Assembly (NCBI GenBank): GCA_037355855.1
Contig: CM074764.1
Span: 1,488,001 to 1,552,000, forward strand
Direction of reading: 5' to 3'
Source of the DNA: Pseudo-nitzschia pungens
Taxonomy: Eukaryota > Bacillariophyta > Bacillariophyceae > Bacillariales > Bacillariaceae
Length of the DNA stretch: 64,000 nt
Part shown: piece after piece, positions 23,411 to 34,193 of the stretch
Layout of the letters: the number at the start of each line of letters is the position of its first letter
Position numbering within the stretch: position 1 is the first letter of the stretch
Made by a program: the position numbers and the translations under genes
Notes under the pieces: model-generated
Told to the model about the DNA's origin: nothing
Database searches by the model: none
The model's input: only the letters and a program-made list of their open reading frames with translations

Positions 23411-24493
23411 ATGAAGTTTTCAACAGCTCTCCTCGCCATCGCCTCGCTCGGCATGGCCCAGGCCTTCACTCTCCCCCAGACATCCTCGACTCCGTCGTCG
23501 ACCACCGCACTGATGGCCGAACGACCCAAGATTGCCGAGAACGTTCTGGAGCTCATCGGAGGAACCCCGCTCGTCAAGCTCTCCAAGCTCAACGAGGGAT
23601 GCGAGGCCGAAATCGTCCTGAAGCTCGAGAGTTTTAACCCCGCCAACTCCGTCAAGGACCGCATCGCCCTCAGCATGATCACCCAGGCCGAGGAGCGGGG
23701 AGACATCAAACCCGGCGAGACCGTTCTGGTCGAGCCCACCTCCGGCAACACCGGGATCGGACTGGCCATGGTCGCTGCCTCCAAGGGATACGACCTCATC
23801 CTGACCATGCCCGAATCCATGAGCATGGAGCGACGCGTCCTCCTCAAGGCATTCGGTGCCAAGCTGGTCCTCACCCCCGCCGCCAAGGGAATGGGCGGTG
23901 CCATTGCCAAGGCCGAAGAAATCGCCGCCACCCAGGGCGGATTCTTGTTGCAGCAATTCAACAACGCCGACAACCCGAAGATCCACCGCGAAACGACGGG
24001 ACCCGAGATCTGGGCCGACACCGATGGCAAGGTCGACATCTTGGTCGGCGGTGTCGGAACCGGTGGCACCCTCACCGGATGCGGCCAGTACCTCAAGCCG
24101 CTGAACCCCTCCCTCCAGATCGTCGCGGTCGAACCGACCGAATCGGCGGTCCTCTCCGGCGGAAAGCCCGGCCCCCACAAGATCCAGGGCATCGGAGCCG
24201 GTTTCATCCCCGGAAACGCCGACACCAGCCTCCTCGACGAGGTCATCCAGATCTCGGGCGACGACGCCATGGAAATGGCCCGCAACATTGCCACCCAGGA
24301 GGGCATCTTTTGCGGAATTTCCAGCGGGGCCGCCGTCCTGGCGGCCACGCAGGTGGCCAAGCGCCCCGAGAACAAGGGAAAGCGCATCGTGGCCATCATC
24401 CCGTCCTTCGGAGAGCGATACCTCTCGACGGCGCTGTTCCAGAATCTGTGGGACGAGGCCTCCAACATGAAGGCAGAGTCCGTCGAGGTTTGA
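23411..24493 (+). CDS. Cysteine synthase (O-acetylserine thiol-lyase), organelle-targeted
   Basis: Single exon, 360 residues. It joins O-acetylserine and sulfide to make cysteine, using pyridoxal phosphate. The leader [20 protein letters not shown] carries a signal peptide with an AQA/F cleavage like diatom plastid proteins. The cofactor Lys is Lys82 in NPANSVKDR. The substrate loop is [11 protein letters not shown] (about 109-119), the phosphate cradle [11 protein letters not shown], and the Ser of CGISSGAA caps the ring nitrogen. Length and motif order match plant and bacterial CysK. A cystathionine beta-synthase would carry extra domains that are absent here. Codon bias is strong, and several antisense frames are shadows of it. 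Confidence 0.96.
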   Translation: MKFSTALLAIASLGMAQAFTLPQTSSTPSSTTALMAERPKIAENVLELIGGTPLVKLSKLNEGCEAEIVLKLESFNPANSVKDRIALSMITQAEERGDIKPGETVLVEPTSGNTGIGLAMVAASKGYDLILTMPESMSMERRVLLKAFGAKLVLTPAAKGMGGAIAKAEEIAATQGGFLLQQFNNADNPKIHRETTGPEIWADTDGKVDILVGGVGTGGTLTGCGQYLKPLNPSLQIVAVEPTESAVLSGGKPGPHKIQGIGAGFIPGNADTSLLDEVIQISGDDAMEMARNIATQEGIFCGISSGAAVLAATQVAKRPENKGKRIVAIIPSFGERYLSTALFQNLWDEASNMKAESVEV

Positions 24494-25566
24494 TTTGGAT
24501 GGATGGATCGATGGATGGATGCAGCGCGATGATGGACGGACCGTCCGACCGACCGACCGACCGACCGATGGTGTGGTTGACACCGGAACGGGAGGCTCCA
24601 GGAAAAACATTTTTTTTTTAAATTATAATATAATATTAGAAAAAAAGAAAACACTATTCTGTTAATATTTTATTATAATTTTTCATTCGATACACTCAAC
24701 AAGACGCATTGCATTACCAATTACTAGTATATTGATATCATTGATAATAATATTGAAAACTTATGGTTGAATTCGATCTCATCTACTGTGTTGAACAAAC
24801 CAATTAGATTCCAACACCACCTGATGGACAATTTCCAGGAACCTTTGCAAACCATCGACAGAACTCTTCTTCTCGCCGTTTCATTTGTTGCATTCGACTG
24901 TCGTCAAAGACCAAACAAATAATAACAATCTCGGTACGGTGGTATGCCATCCCGATAAAGTGGCTTGCCGCATCATCAACCCTCACCCGGCCGATTCGAC
25001 CGAACACACTCCGAAAGTCTTGTCTTCTCGCGAAGGAGGTCCGGTAAACGCGGAGCATTTGGCGAATAGTGCGACACAGTCGAGACGGCACACCTGCCCA
25101 CCGACAAGAGCATTCGAAATAGGATTCTGATTCTGATGGACTTCCGAGGCGATTCACCGCAAAGACGTGTAATACCAGAAATCAGAATATGGACTGTTGT
25201 AACGGTGGGATGCCGAAGGAACCAACAGCGAGTCCGGGAATTGAGATAGCTGAATGCAGTACATTCTCGGAGGACGAACTGTTTCGGAAGGAACTCAAAA
25301 ATTCTGAATTCCGAAACGTCGGACTTTTGTGAATAATTCTTGGTAGCAGGCATCGAAAAAGCCATGATTCGCCGTTAGTGTAGTTGGTTTCAGTTTGGTT
25401 ATTATGAATATGAAACATTATGGATTCTTATTTTTTTGATAATATGAGGAAGCATCGGAGAATGAATTTTTCGAATACAACCTACAATACGTGCTATGAG
25501 TACATGACTTGTCCCTAATCGATTTGACGCCACTGCAACACGAATGATGCTCGTGAGCCGTTTTCT
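24494..25566. other. Convergent intergenic region
   Basis: It begins with (GATG)n and (GACC)n microsatellites at 24498-24567, then a very AT-rich 3' region. Overlapping minus-strand frames at 24804-25157 and 24976-25365 have no recognisable domain and conflict with each other. They could be exon fragments but I cannot support that. Confidence 0.4.
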
Positions 25567-27003
25567 TTACCAACAGGCGACTTTTCTCCCCAAGCCACCA
25601 CTCTTGCAGTGTATCAAATCAAAACACTTTTTGCCCTCCAGCAGATCGTTCCAACCAAAGAATATTTCTTCGTCCTCGTTGTTGTTTTTGCTGCCGGAAT
25701 CCTTGGAACTCGTGGGCTTGGGTGTGTAGAGTTGCGAGCACAAAAAGTCAAAGGCCTGGCCAATCTTGTAGAGGGCCGGTTGCAACTCGAGCCGTTCCCA
25801 CAGCTGCCCGTCTTCGATTCGCAACAAAAACCGCCCTCCGCGAGATTGAATCGAATTCCACACCGCCATCATGATTTCGTCCCGGACGTCTTCGGACGTC
25901 GCCTCGTGATAGCCCTTTATGTTTTTCATGATCATCTGGTGGTATAAAACGTTCCCGTTCATTGACATTTTCCGCTTGCCCAAAAGGACGTCGTCTTCTT
26001 CCGGCACCAATACAATCGATGCCTGTTGCGATTCTGGAAAGGATTCGATGCGTCGACGGAGCTTGATCCATCTCAAGTGTTCCTTCACATCGATGCTACC
26101 ATCCAGCGGGTTTAGTGGGATGAAATGACTCGGAACGCCATAGGTCACAAGACCGTGCATGCATTCCTGCAAAGATCCCTTGTGGATTCGAACGTCGGTC
26201 TCGCCGAGCTCTCGTTTTTCGTGCACCTGATACGAGGACTCGTACTGGGATACTTGGCAATAATGCAACTTCGATATTTTGAACGGAGCGCTAATCTTCT
26301 CAAACACCCGCCAAAAGGGGTCGAACCACTTGGTTGGGGCACCATTCCAAACAACCATGCTGATTCCTTTTCGGGCTGTATCCTCGTCTTCCAGTGCGCT
26401 TGCCACCATGTAAAACAATATCTTGCGAAAGTTATTGGGTTGCTCGGAATAAAGATTCTGGTCGTATTGGAAAAAGAGAACCGCCCGGCCCGCAAGATCG
26501 CGTGTCGGAAGTAGCTGGACGTAACCATTTTCCACACCTATTTCGGACTTTTCCGTCGACAAATCTTCGAAGAGAGTGATCTTTTTGTCGACGAGTTCGG
26601 ACCCAAAGAGTTCGATCTTGGTCTTGCAGTTTTTTTCGATGCGGTCGGCGGCCTTGGACGGTATGTACGCTTCGGTTGCTAGCAACAATTTCTTGTCGCG
26701 TTCCGAATCGATGAGGGACGACAACCTCCATCGACGAGCCAACAGAGAGTTCGTCTCGTGCAGCAATTTGTCCACTTCTTCGGGGGTCTTTTGGGGAGTT
26801 TCTTCTTCGTTGCAGTCCTTCATTATTTCGTAATGGCCATTGTGGTTGTGGTTGTTTTTGCCATTTTTGGACTCACCCGTGGGACCCCGACCTTCCTTCG
26901 CTGTAGTTTTCTTTTTCCTCAAAACGTATCTTGGAACCAGCCCAAATTCTTGACCATCCTTTTCGATTCCCGGACTGTTCAGAGGTAGAACCTGCTGTGC
27001 CAT
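25567..27003 (-). CDS. DUF6824 protein with CRAL-TRIO-like N-terminal region
   Basis: Single exon of 478 residues with ATG at 27003. Residues about 160-305 resemble a CRAL-TRIO/SEC14 lipid-binding fold (GRAVLFFQYDQ, then ISMVVWNGA and VFEKISAPFKISKLHYCQV). Residues about 336-415 match DUF6824 (EDDVLLGKRKMSMNGNVLYH, then IMMAVWNSIQSRGGRFLLR), a domain I know mainly from diatoms and related algae. The DUF6824 signature DVLLGRG is here DVLLGKR. The N-terminus is basic and Asn/His-rich. The function of DUF6824 is unknown; its Gly/Arg pattern suggests nucleic-acid or protein binding. No signal peptide or membrane segment is seen, so it is probably cytosolic or nuclear. Confidence 0.75.
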   Translation of the reverse strand: MAQQVLPLNSPGIEKDGQEFGLVPRYVLRKKKTTAKEGRGPTGESKNGKNNHNHNGHYEIMKDCNEEETPQKTPEEVDKLLHETNSLLARRWRLSSLIDSERDKKLLLATEAYIPSKAADRIEKNCKTKIELFGSELVDKKITLFEDLSTEKSEIGVENGYVQLLPTRDLAGRAVLFFQYDQNLYSEQPNNFRKILFYMVASALEDEDTARKGISMVVWNGAPTKWFDPFWRVFEKISAPFKISKLHYCQVSQYESSYQVHEKRELGETDVRIHKGSLQECMHGLVTYGVPSHFIPLNPLDGSIDVKEHLRWIKLRRRIESFPESQQASIVLVPEEDDVLLGKRKMSMNGNVLYHQMIMKNIKGYHEATSEDVRDEIMMAVWNSIQSRGGRFLLRIEDGQLWERLELQPALYKIGQAFDFLCSQLYTPKPTSSKDSGSKNNNEDEEIFFGWNDLLEGKKCFDLIHCKSGGLGRKVACW

Positions 27004-27479
27004 TTTTATTGATGCCTTCTATCTTCTTGTAGTGCGAGTATTCTTATTCGAAGCGGTGTCGCGAGGATTTTAGAGAGATCTTTGTATCGTCGTCGTCAAC
27101 AAAGATAGGTCCTTCCAACGAAACGGCGCGAACCATCTGCTACTAGAGTTTGTCATTTTGCATGTACATCGTATTTCGTACCAGGTAATCTTGCCGTTAA
27201 GTCAACGGCAAGAGCATCCTGTTTTTTTTTTTAATTAAAAAAAGAGAACGGAATGAAATCCGGGGTTTAGATGTCACGTCTCACCATGTCACGCTCTACA
27301 GTAAATTAATCTGATTTTGGTTCGATGAAGAAAAGAAAAAAATTGATGACCGGTAACTTACCCATAAGTGTACAGGAAGGTTTAATGAACAACACCAAAC
27401 AATTTATTTCAATTTTTTAAGAAAATGGTGTTTGCTATATGGAATAGAATATTGAATACAAGTACTTAGTAGTAGTTCG
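27004..27479. other. Intergenic spacer
   Basis: AT-rich spacer between two minus-strand genes, with a T-run and A-run around 27222-27244. Nothing else is visible. Confidence 0.5.
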
Positions 27480-30400
27480 TTAAATATCAAATGACCCTGG
27501 CTCACTCGTAAAGAGCAATGTTACCATCACGACCAATCCCACAAGGACGACGCAGTACGCAAGGGTGATTTTTACGAGAGCTGAGTTCCTCCTCAACACA
27601 TATAGCAATGGCTTCTTCCCTTGTTGAGCTCTGAAACAAACGTGCATAGCACCAATTGCAAGATAACGAACCGTGATCCCGATAAAGATCACAGGGCCTA
27701 CCGACCAGTACCATCCATCACAATCCTGATAAACTGCTTCGGGGTCGTGACCGGCATATCCCATCATAGACATCATAGTGTTGCTTGAGTTTCGGTTTTC
27801 ACTGGTTCGTTCAATTGTGAAGCCACTTTGCTCAGGCAAGCATCGGTATTCTCCAACCGTCAATGCCTCGAAAAAGAAACGTGTAGGCGAGACCCAACCC
27901 GCCAAAATCTCTTTGAAACCACCACTATCGTAGAGTTTTTTGTATGAAAACGGATCAAACGCGCCGCTGAACACCAAACCGCAAAATGCAAAAAAGAATC
28001 CCGCAATTAATGGCACTGTGTCTGGAGAGCAGATCATGGGAAACAACATCGACCATCCAACCGTCACCCAAGACAACAGAAGAAAATGGACGTAGAATGA
28101 AGCAGACAATGCAACTGGATGCCGGATCCAAGTTGCAAATAGAGCTGCGATCAGTACCTGACTTGAATGCTCAATGGTAGAAAGGATATTTATTGCAAAA
28201 AAGTATGCATTGGTGTCATATCCCGATCCAGCTTCCCGGAAGAATTCCAAACGCTTTGACGTTAAAGTGTTTGTTGCCGTCAATCCAACAAGAATGCAGA
28301 GGATAATACCGACTTTCATTGGATATCTGCGAAGGAAGGGGAAAGTCAGTATCATATACCAATAACCGATATTGACGTTTATCAGTATAATATACAAACG
28401 TTTATGCGCGACTTACTCTATCTGCTGGCTCTCTGAATATGCAAACAGTTGAGCAAAAACGTGATCCTTATCTGATTCTTTTGGTTGTAACAATACATCA
28501 AACGGGAGATAGGGATCACTATCAATAGAAACTGTAGTTACTCCGTCCATCGCGGTGATGAAAATGACGGAGCCAACAATGATACTGCTACTGATAACTT
28601 TGGCAAGACGGTCCCTCCAGGCGACAATGAGGGCTCTTCGCACTTGATTCAGAAATTGAGTACAAAACGATGGTTTCGTCGTGCCCGAAGGCAAATCGTA
28701 TGGGTTTGGAGGTTCGTAGATTGCCCTTTGTTCTTCGTTCATTTGATCAATATAATTCACCCACATTTCGCACAACCATGCTCTACGGGTTTTCGCCCCC
28801 TTGAGTGCTCTGAATCGACAAAAGGTCACGCGTCAATTGTGGCAAAATATGTGAGACAATAGAAAAGGAATCAAGAATGCACATAAAGAGTATACTCACC
28901 GTGCGACCTTGCCTGAAGTTACTCCCTGCTTGCCAACACAGTTGTCATCTGTGATCACGCCAAGCCCGCCAGATGGTATAGAATTCTGTTTGTCTAACGA
29001 CGATACAGTCTTGCTGCTGTGCTTTTTTTTCTTCGATTTCTTCGATTTCTTCGATTTTTGGATTTCGATCGTGTCATCAATCAGCACGTTCATAGTTGTA
29101 TCCTTCTTCAAAGCAACTGGGTTCTCGGGTTCCAAACGACCGCTGCTGATGTCAATAAGCCAATCTGCGACGCTTTCCCCCTTAGGTAATTTATAATTCA
29201 GTCGACCAAAATAAGGCTCTGCACCTTCCGTAGGACCATGATACATCATTTGCCCTCCAACTCCGAGCAGAATTAACGAGTCAAATAAGTCAAAAATAAA
29301 CTTTCGAGGCTGACGAGAGAGATTGTTGCGTATTGAAAAATTATAGTCAGAAAACATTTGGAAGGGTGTCGATGAATCCTTTTCAATAACAGCATCAAAC
29401 CCTCGCTTACCTGATGGATCACTGAAACTACGGTCACTCCATTCTTTTTCACCAAATTATTGAGACTCTTCATGACTAGCAGAGCAGAAGAAGCATCCTG
29501 TTCGGGAAAGATAGTACAAGAAAGCTATGAGCAAGTTTGTCGGAAAAATGGAATGCCCTTCTGCTTCGATAACTTACCAAACCCTGTCGGAGGTGGTTGG
29601 AGCCCGGTAACAAAAGGAGTATAGCGTTCCAGCGTACGTGTAGGACGGAAGGAGATAAAGCGTTTTGAATTGATGAGACATTCGATCTGTCACACCGAAA
29701 AGTGTTATACTATGATGTTTCCGCAGGAATGAGAGAAAACTTACTGATGTGGGCTCATCCAAGAACACTGCATGGATGATATGCCACATTCGTGTTAAAA
29801 GAGTGGAATTGTTCGTGAAGAGAGATGGTCAGAGCCCTGCGAACGTGTACAATTCACTATGGATGTGAAACAGATCCAAGCTACAGAACAACTTACAAAT
29901 AGATGGTTTTGCCATAAGTTCAAGGCCGATGTTCACTCTTTTCTTCTCCCCTCCAGAGACTCCACGTCTTTTTACATCACCAACAGGGCTATTTGCTACA
30001 CGAGACAACCCGAGATTGGCAATTGTTTCATCTGCATAGTCAGAAATCTCGGCGTCCGATGTCCACCGTGGAAGACGGAATTTCCCTGCGAAAATGAAAT
30101 TTTCTCTGACAGTCAATTCAGCGTAAACGATGTCATCTTGAGGCACAAAACCGATGCAATCCATGTGGCTTTCGATGTCTGCCTTGTGACCATTGATGTA
30201 TACCGTTCCCGTTGTCTCTCCATAGTGCGCCCTACCACACAACGCGTTGAGTAGAGACGTTTTACCTGCACCACTCCCTCCCATTAGGGCGGTCATCGTC
30301 CTTCCACGAATTCTTCCCGTTACGTTATTCACAACGTTGACCTTTTGTTTCCCTATGTTGACCGAAAGGCAAAGGTCTTTGAAACACAAGTCAACACCAG

Positions 30401-32516
30401 GGGAAGCCATGAGCTCGGTGCGGTCATCCTTGATGTCTTCCTCCTCGCTCAGCATGATATTCATCAAGAGCTCCGGATAATGCGCAATGAACAGTTCGCG
30501 CGAAATTGTCCCCGGCGAACTTCCTGTTGCTAATCGTGAACTTTTCGCATTGAATTCTTCGCTTTGTGCACCGCCAGCCAAAGACATGGTGCTTGGTGAT
30601 TGACCTAAGCGAAGAGCATTCAGGCTTTTGCGGAAAGCACTTGTTGGACTGTTGGAAGAGCCTGACTGATTTTGATCCGATACCGCCCCGTTGGAATTCA
30701 TCTTGATGGCTTTGAAATCTTTGATGAGTTGGAGAATCTGGCTGTCAGAGAGAAATTCCGACATGGAAGAGCTATAGAATTCAGTCATCTGCACTTGCTT
30801 CAACGATGTGTTTCCCTTGGTCATTTCATTAAATACCATCTCGGCTTCCTCATAAGAAACGGTCATGCGACCCGTGTCGGTGAGTGCCTGCAAGAAATAT
30901 TTCGCAAAAACAGGTCGCGTCACGGAAACCTTGCCAGAAGGAACACCCGTTGCCAGCTCGTTCATTCTTCGGATGAATTCGTTCAATTCCTTCTTGCTAA
31001 GGCCTAAAATAACATTTAGTTCATCGAAGGTCAGATCACCGCTGCCATCGGAATCCAAGACATCGAACACACGAATTGCATCGAACTTGATTTTTTTTCC
31101 ATCAAAATCAAGGCCTTTGAAACTGCCCGAGCCCTTGCTGCTGCCACCCGCCTTTCCTTCGGCGGCAAGAGAATGACTTTCCTCCAGCTTTGCCAGACGG
31201 TAGCTAATCAGTTCTAGCTTTGGCCTGAGATGTTCGAGATTGAGTTCATTCTCGCGTTTGCTTGGTGTTCGACCTATTAAGCGATAATTTATTCGTTTTT
31301 CCAGTTCGCCGACATGATCTGCGACACGCTTGTTATATCGGTTCAAGAGACCCCACGCAATGTAGATCACAACCATGATCGCAATCATCAACAAAACAAC
31401 CCAACCGTACATGTCTTGTTCGAGTTCGAGAGCCCCTTCTTTGCATCGATCGCAACGAATGAGTGGAGTTTGGGTCTTGTATGGACAGTAATACCCGGCT
31501 GGACAGGGCAGTTTTTCTTCTGGGTTTGGACAATAACTCCCCCTTGGACAGTTTTTTATTTCATTGAGACCGTTGTCGCCACAGTATATTCCCCCTAACA
31601 CGTTTCCAAGTTGATACGTGCTATTGTATCGTAACGCCAAAATAGTGCAATTCGCCATTTCATCGTAGCTACAGGTCATCCCAAATGGACAGCTCTCCGC
31701 CCCCGGCCGGAGCTCCTCTTTTAGGCATGACTCTTCGGCTAACATGATACATAAGTCGCCCCATTCCCAATCGCAGCACCAAGGTTCATTATTACACACT
31801 GCGTTTTGGCATCTCAGATCGTTGCAACCTCCTAACTCGTTTGTCTCGAAGCACGAGTTGGAAGGCTTCGGTAGTGATGGATTGCAAATGCTATTTCGCT
31901 TTGCGTTCTCTACACAATACAAAGACCAATATTCTGAGCAACAGGACGGATGGGACTCGCAGACAGTTTGCAAACACTCTAGATTCTCGCATCCCGGTTC
32001 TGGACTCTCTTCGAGGCAAGAATTTTCCGCTGGGGGTGGGTCGCAATGTTTATAGGCCAAAACAATGCATTCGGCGTCGTAGGAATCATTACAACATTCC
32101 GGTCTCTGCTCACAGACATTGCTTTCGCACGCATCATCGTAGTAGTCGGTGTCGTTACTTCTGCCGCATCCTGGTCGCTGAAGGAGATCTAATTCGAAGC
32201 AGCTGTTGTACTGTTCAGGCCAATCATTCATACATTCATTTAAGGATTCAAGAACGAATGATCCATACAAAGCGGCCTTCTCGACACAATAATCGCTCCA
32301 TTCTTCACGGCAGCACTCCTCGTTAAATTCACACACAGCCCTTTCACAAATCGGATCAGAACACCCCGGTGTGGGGGAAATTTCGAAACATGTGTTCGTT
32401 GGTACCACTCTCCGTTGGTCCTTTCCGGGTGCTGGGAGCGACGATGGAAGATGCGCCAGAAACAGAACGGCGACAGCCCAATGACGGTATTGATGAATCC
32501 AGAACAAAGAATTCAT
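27480..32516 (-). CDS. ABCG-type transporter with Cys-rich ectodomain and EF-hand
   Basis: Seven exons fit: 32516-29897, 29767-29745, 29583-29578, 29497-29411, 29309-28900, 28809-28417 and 28326-27480. All borders are GT..AG and the total is 1461 residues. A signal peptide starts at the ATG (32516). Four modules of about 45 residues follow, each with GC, a VC and a CCxxxW-type cysteine pattern. Then come a further Cys-rich stretch and a membrane segment near 363-385. A canonical EF-hand loop (DSDGSGDLTFDE) starts at 488. The single ABC cassette has Walker A GGSGAGKT (746-753), signature SGGE (854-857) and Walker B LFLDEP (874-879), then SGLD. A Lys-rich linker and an ABC2 membrane domain of several helices end the protein. 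This is the ABCG half-transporter order. Substrate is unknown; calcium control is inferred. Confidence 0.88.
29578..29583 (-). other. Six-base microexon (GGTTTG)
   Basis: Between acceptor CGACAG and donor GTAAGT lie six bases encoding Gly-Leu. They supply the GL of the near-invariant SGLD motif after Walker B, which neither neighbouring exon contains. Flanking introns are 161 bp (29584-29744) and 80 bp (29498-29577). The exon before it is also tiny (23 bp, 29745-29767). Confidence 0.8.
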
Positions 32517-32925
32517 CTTCGAGCTAATCGTGCGCTCCTGGTTTGAGTGTGTTGCTGACAGTGATAGACCGGGATTCTGCCAAATTGTGACGAAAAAGGT
32601 ATTGACTGAGCTCACCTTCAAGTAACCTTACTGAAGTTGTGCGAGTAACTTAGTTGGAAAGTACGTAACGAGTACAGTAAGATTTTACTTACATTTCAAT
32701 TTCGGTTGTTTGGGCCTAAGGTTAATTAATTAATCTTACCGTAAAAGCAATCTCAAGATCATTACCGACGAGTACGTGTATTCGTTTTCATTACTAGTAC
32801 CGTATTACGAAGTATTTTTTTTAAAATAATATGCCACTTCTGCATTACGACACCACAGTCTCACTCGTACCAAAACAACTTACGAGTTTTCAACAAGGTT
32901 TACTCTACCGTACTACCGTACGAGT
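32517..32925. other. ABC transporter 5' flank
   Basis: The transporter frame stays open upstream of its first ATG to about 32621, so a non-ATG or spliced start cannot be excluded. The rest is AT-rich with TACGAGTA-like words. No gene is seen. Confidence 0.4.
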
Positions 32926-33018
32926 ACTACAGAATTCCTATCAGCTGTCCCCAGCTTTCAGTAGAAATTAGTAGTCGGGGACGTAGAACCGGGGGACAGC
33001 TGATAAGAATTTTGTAGT
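32926..33018 (+). mobile_element. Small inverted-repeat element, copy 1 (93 bp)
   Basis: Ends are inverted repeats built on GAATTCCTATCAGCTGTCCC at the left and its near-complement at the right, bordered by ACTAC/GTAGT. The unique centre contains AGAAATTAGTAGTCGGGGAC. Too short to code for protein, it is a MITE-like non-autonomous element. Confidence 0.75.
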
Positions 33019-33074
33019 AACTAATGTGACACTTCAAAAATTTCGAAGCAAGAATTATCTATCCAAGATTCTTT

Positions 33075-33167
33075 ACTACAAAATTCCTATCAGCTGTCCC
33101 CCGGTTCTGCATCCCCAACTACTAATGTCTACGGAAAGCTGGGGACAGTTGATAAGAATTTTGTAGT
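33075..33167 (-). mobile_element. Small inverted-repeat element, copy 2 (93 bp, reversed)
   Basis: Same ends as copy 1 and the same length, but the centre is the reverse complement (GGTTCTGCATCCCCAACTAC side first). Opposite orientation shows that it moved or inverted as a unit. Confidence 0.75.
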
Positions 33168-33388
33168 ACGTGGCAATTTCATGGAAAAATTCCAGAATTC
33201 CTTTTCAACAATTTTACAATCATTCTCCGATTATTGCTATCACATGAAAGACAAGCCTGAAATTCTGAATGATACAGTAATAATATCTTTTACTGTAATC
33301 ATGATTTTTTTAAACTGCGTAAACCTTACGGTAATAAAAAATACTTCGGGGTACTTCGAGTAAATAAATACTTGTACTTCGTAGTAGT

Positions 33389-33491
33389 ATTACGGAATTC
33401 CTATCAGCTGTTCCCCGGTTTCCGTAGAAATTAGTAAGTAGAAGTAGTTGAGGATGTAGAACCGGGGGACAGCTGATAGGAACTTCGTAGT
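33389..33491 (+). mobile_element. Small inverted-repeat element, copy 3 (103 bp)
   Basis: Third copy, same orientation as copy 1, with about ten extra bases in the centre (AGTAAGTAGAAGTAGTTGAG) and slightly diverged left end (ATTACGGAATTCC). Confidence 0.7.
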
Positions 33492-33795
33492 AATTACGTA
33501 GTGAGAATACTTCGTACGAAGTATCGTACTTTGTACGAAAAAACAAAAGTACATAAAAATTCAATGTCCGGAGCGCGCGGGGTACATTGCCAATATTAGC
33601 GCGCGTTGACATAAATGTTCAAGCGTTGTTGAACATTCCGATTAGCCACTCTCGTACGGTAACCTTACTAGTACAATCATCCGTGATTCGCCAAATTATT
33701 CAGTTGTACATTCGGTACGTACGGTACGGTACACTGCAACAAGGTTGTACTGTAAAAATCGAATGTCAAGAGATATCACCAAAGGGGTGAAACCT

Positions 33796-34193
33796 GGAAC
33801 ATGGTTGATTTAATTTTTTTCTAAGAATTTAAATTTTTCCAGCCCCCCGTGCACCACTCAGCGCTGGGTGTCACTTTGACACCCGGGGTCACTTTGACAC
33901 CGGGGGTCACTTTGACACCCAAAAGTATCAGCGAGTGTCAAGTGTCACTTTGACACCGGGTGTCACTTTGATACCGGGTGTCACTTTGACACTCTACGTA
34001 TTTTTCTACTGCTCTTGTGAGTGTCAAAATGACACCCGGTGTCAAAATGACACCCAGTGTCAGTTTGACCCCCAAAAGTATCGGCGAGTGTCAAGTGTCA
34101 AAGTGACACCGGGTGTCACTTTGACACTGATTCAGTGTGGGGAGGACCGGGAATTTTTGAAATTTATCAAAAAACAAAAATCAACCATGTTCC
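33796..34193. mobile_element. Foldback element enclosing a palindrome array
   Basis: A roughly 45-50 bp imperfect inverted repeat begins GGAACATGGTTGATTT at the left and ends with its complement at the right (AAATCAACCATGTTCC). It encloses an array of 15-bp palindromes (33868-34127). No protein is encoded. It resembles a non-autonomous foldback or MITE element. No clear target-site duplication was found. Confidence 0.65.
33868..34127. repeat. Array of 11 palindromes GTGTCAnnnTGACAC
   Basis: Eleven units of 15 bp, mostly GTGTCACTTTGACAC and some GTGTCAAAATGACAC, are joined by short CGGG or longer spacers. A spacer near CAAAAGTATC(A/G)GCGAGTGTCA occurs twice, so a larger unit was also copied. 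Each unit is itself an inverted repeat. Confidence 0.85.

Noticed and set aside
24804..25365. Overlapping minus-strand frames of 117 and 129 codons
   Set aside because: They use different frames over the same DNA, lack domains, and no splice structure linking them could be justified.
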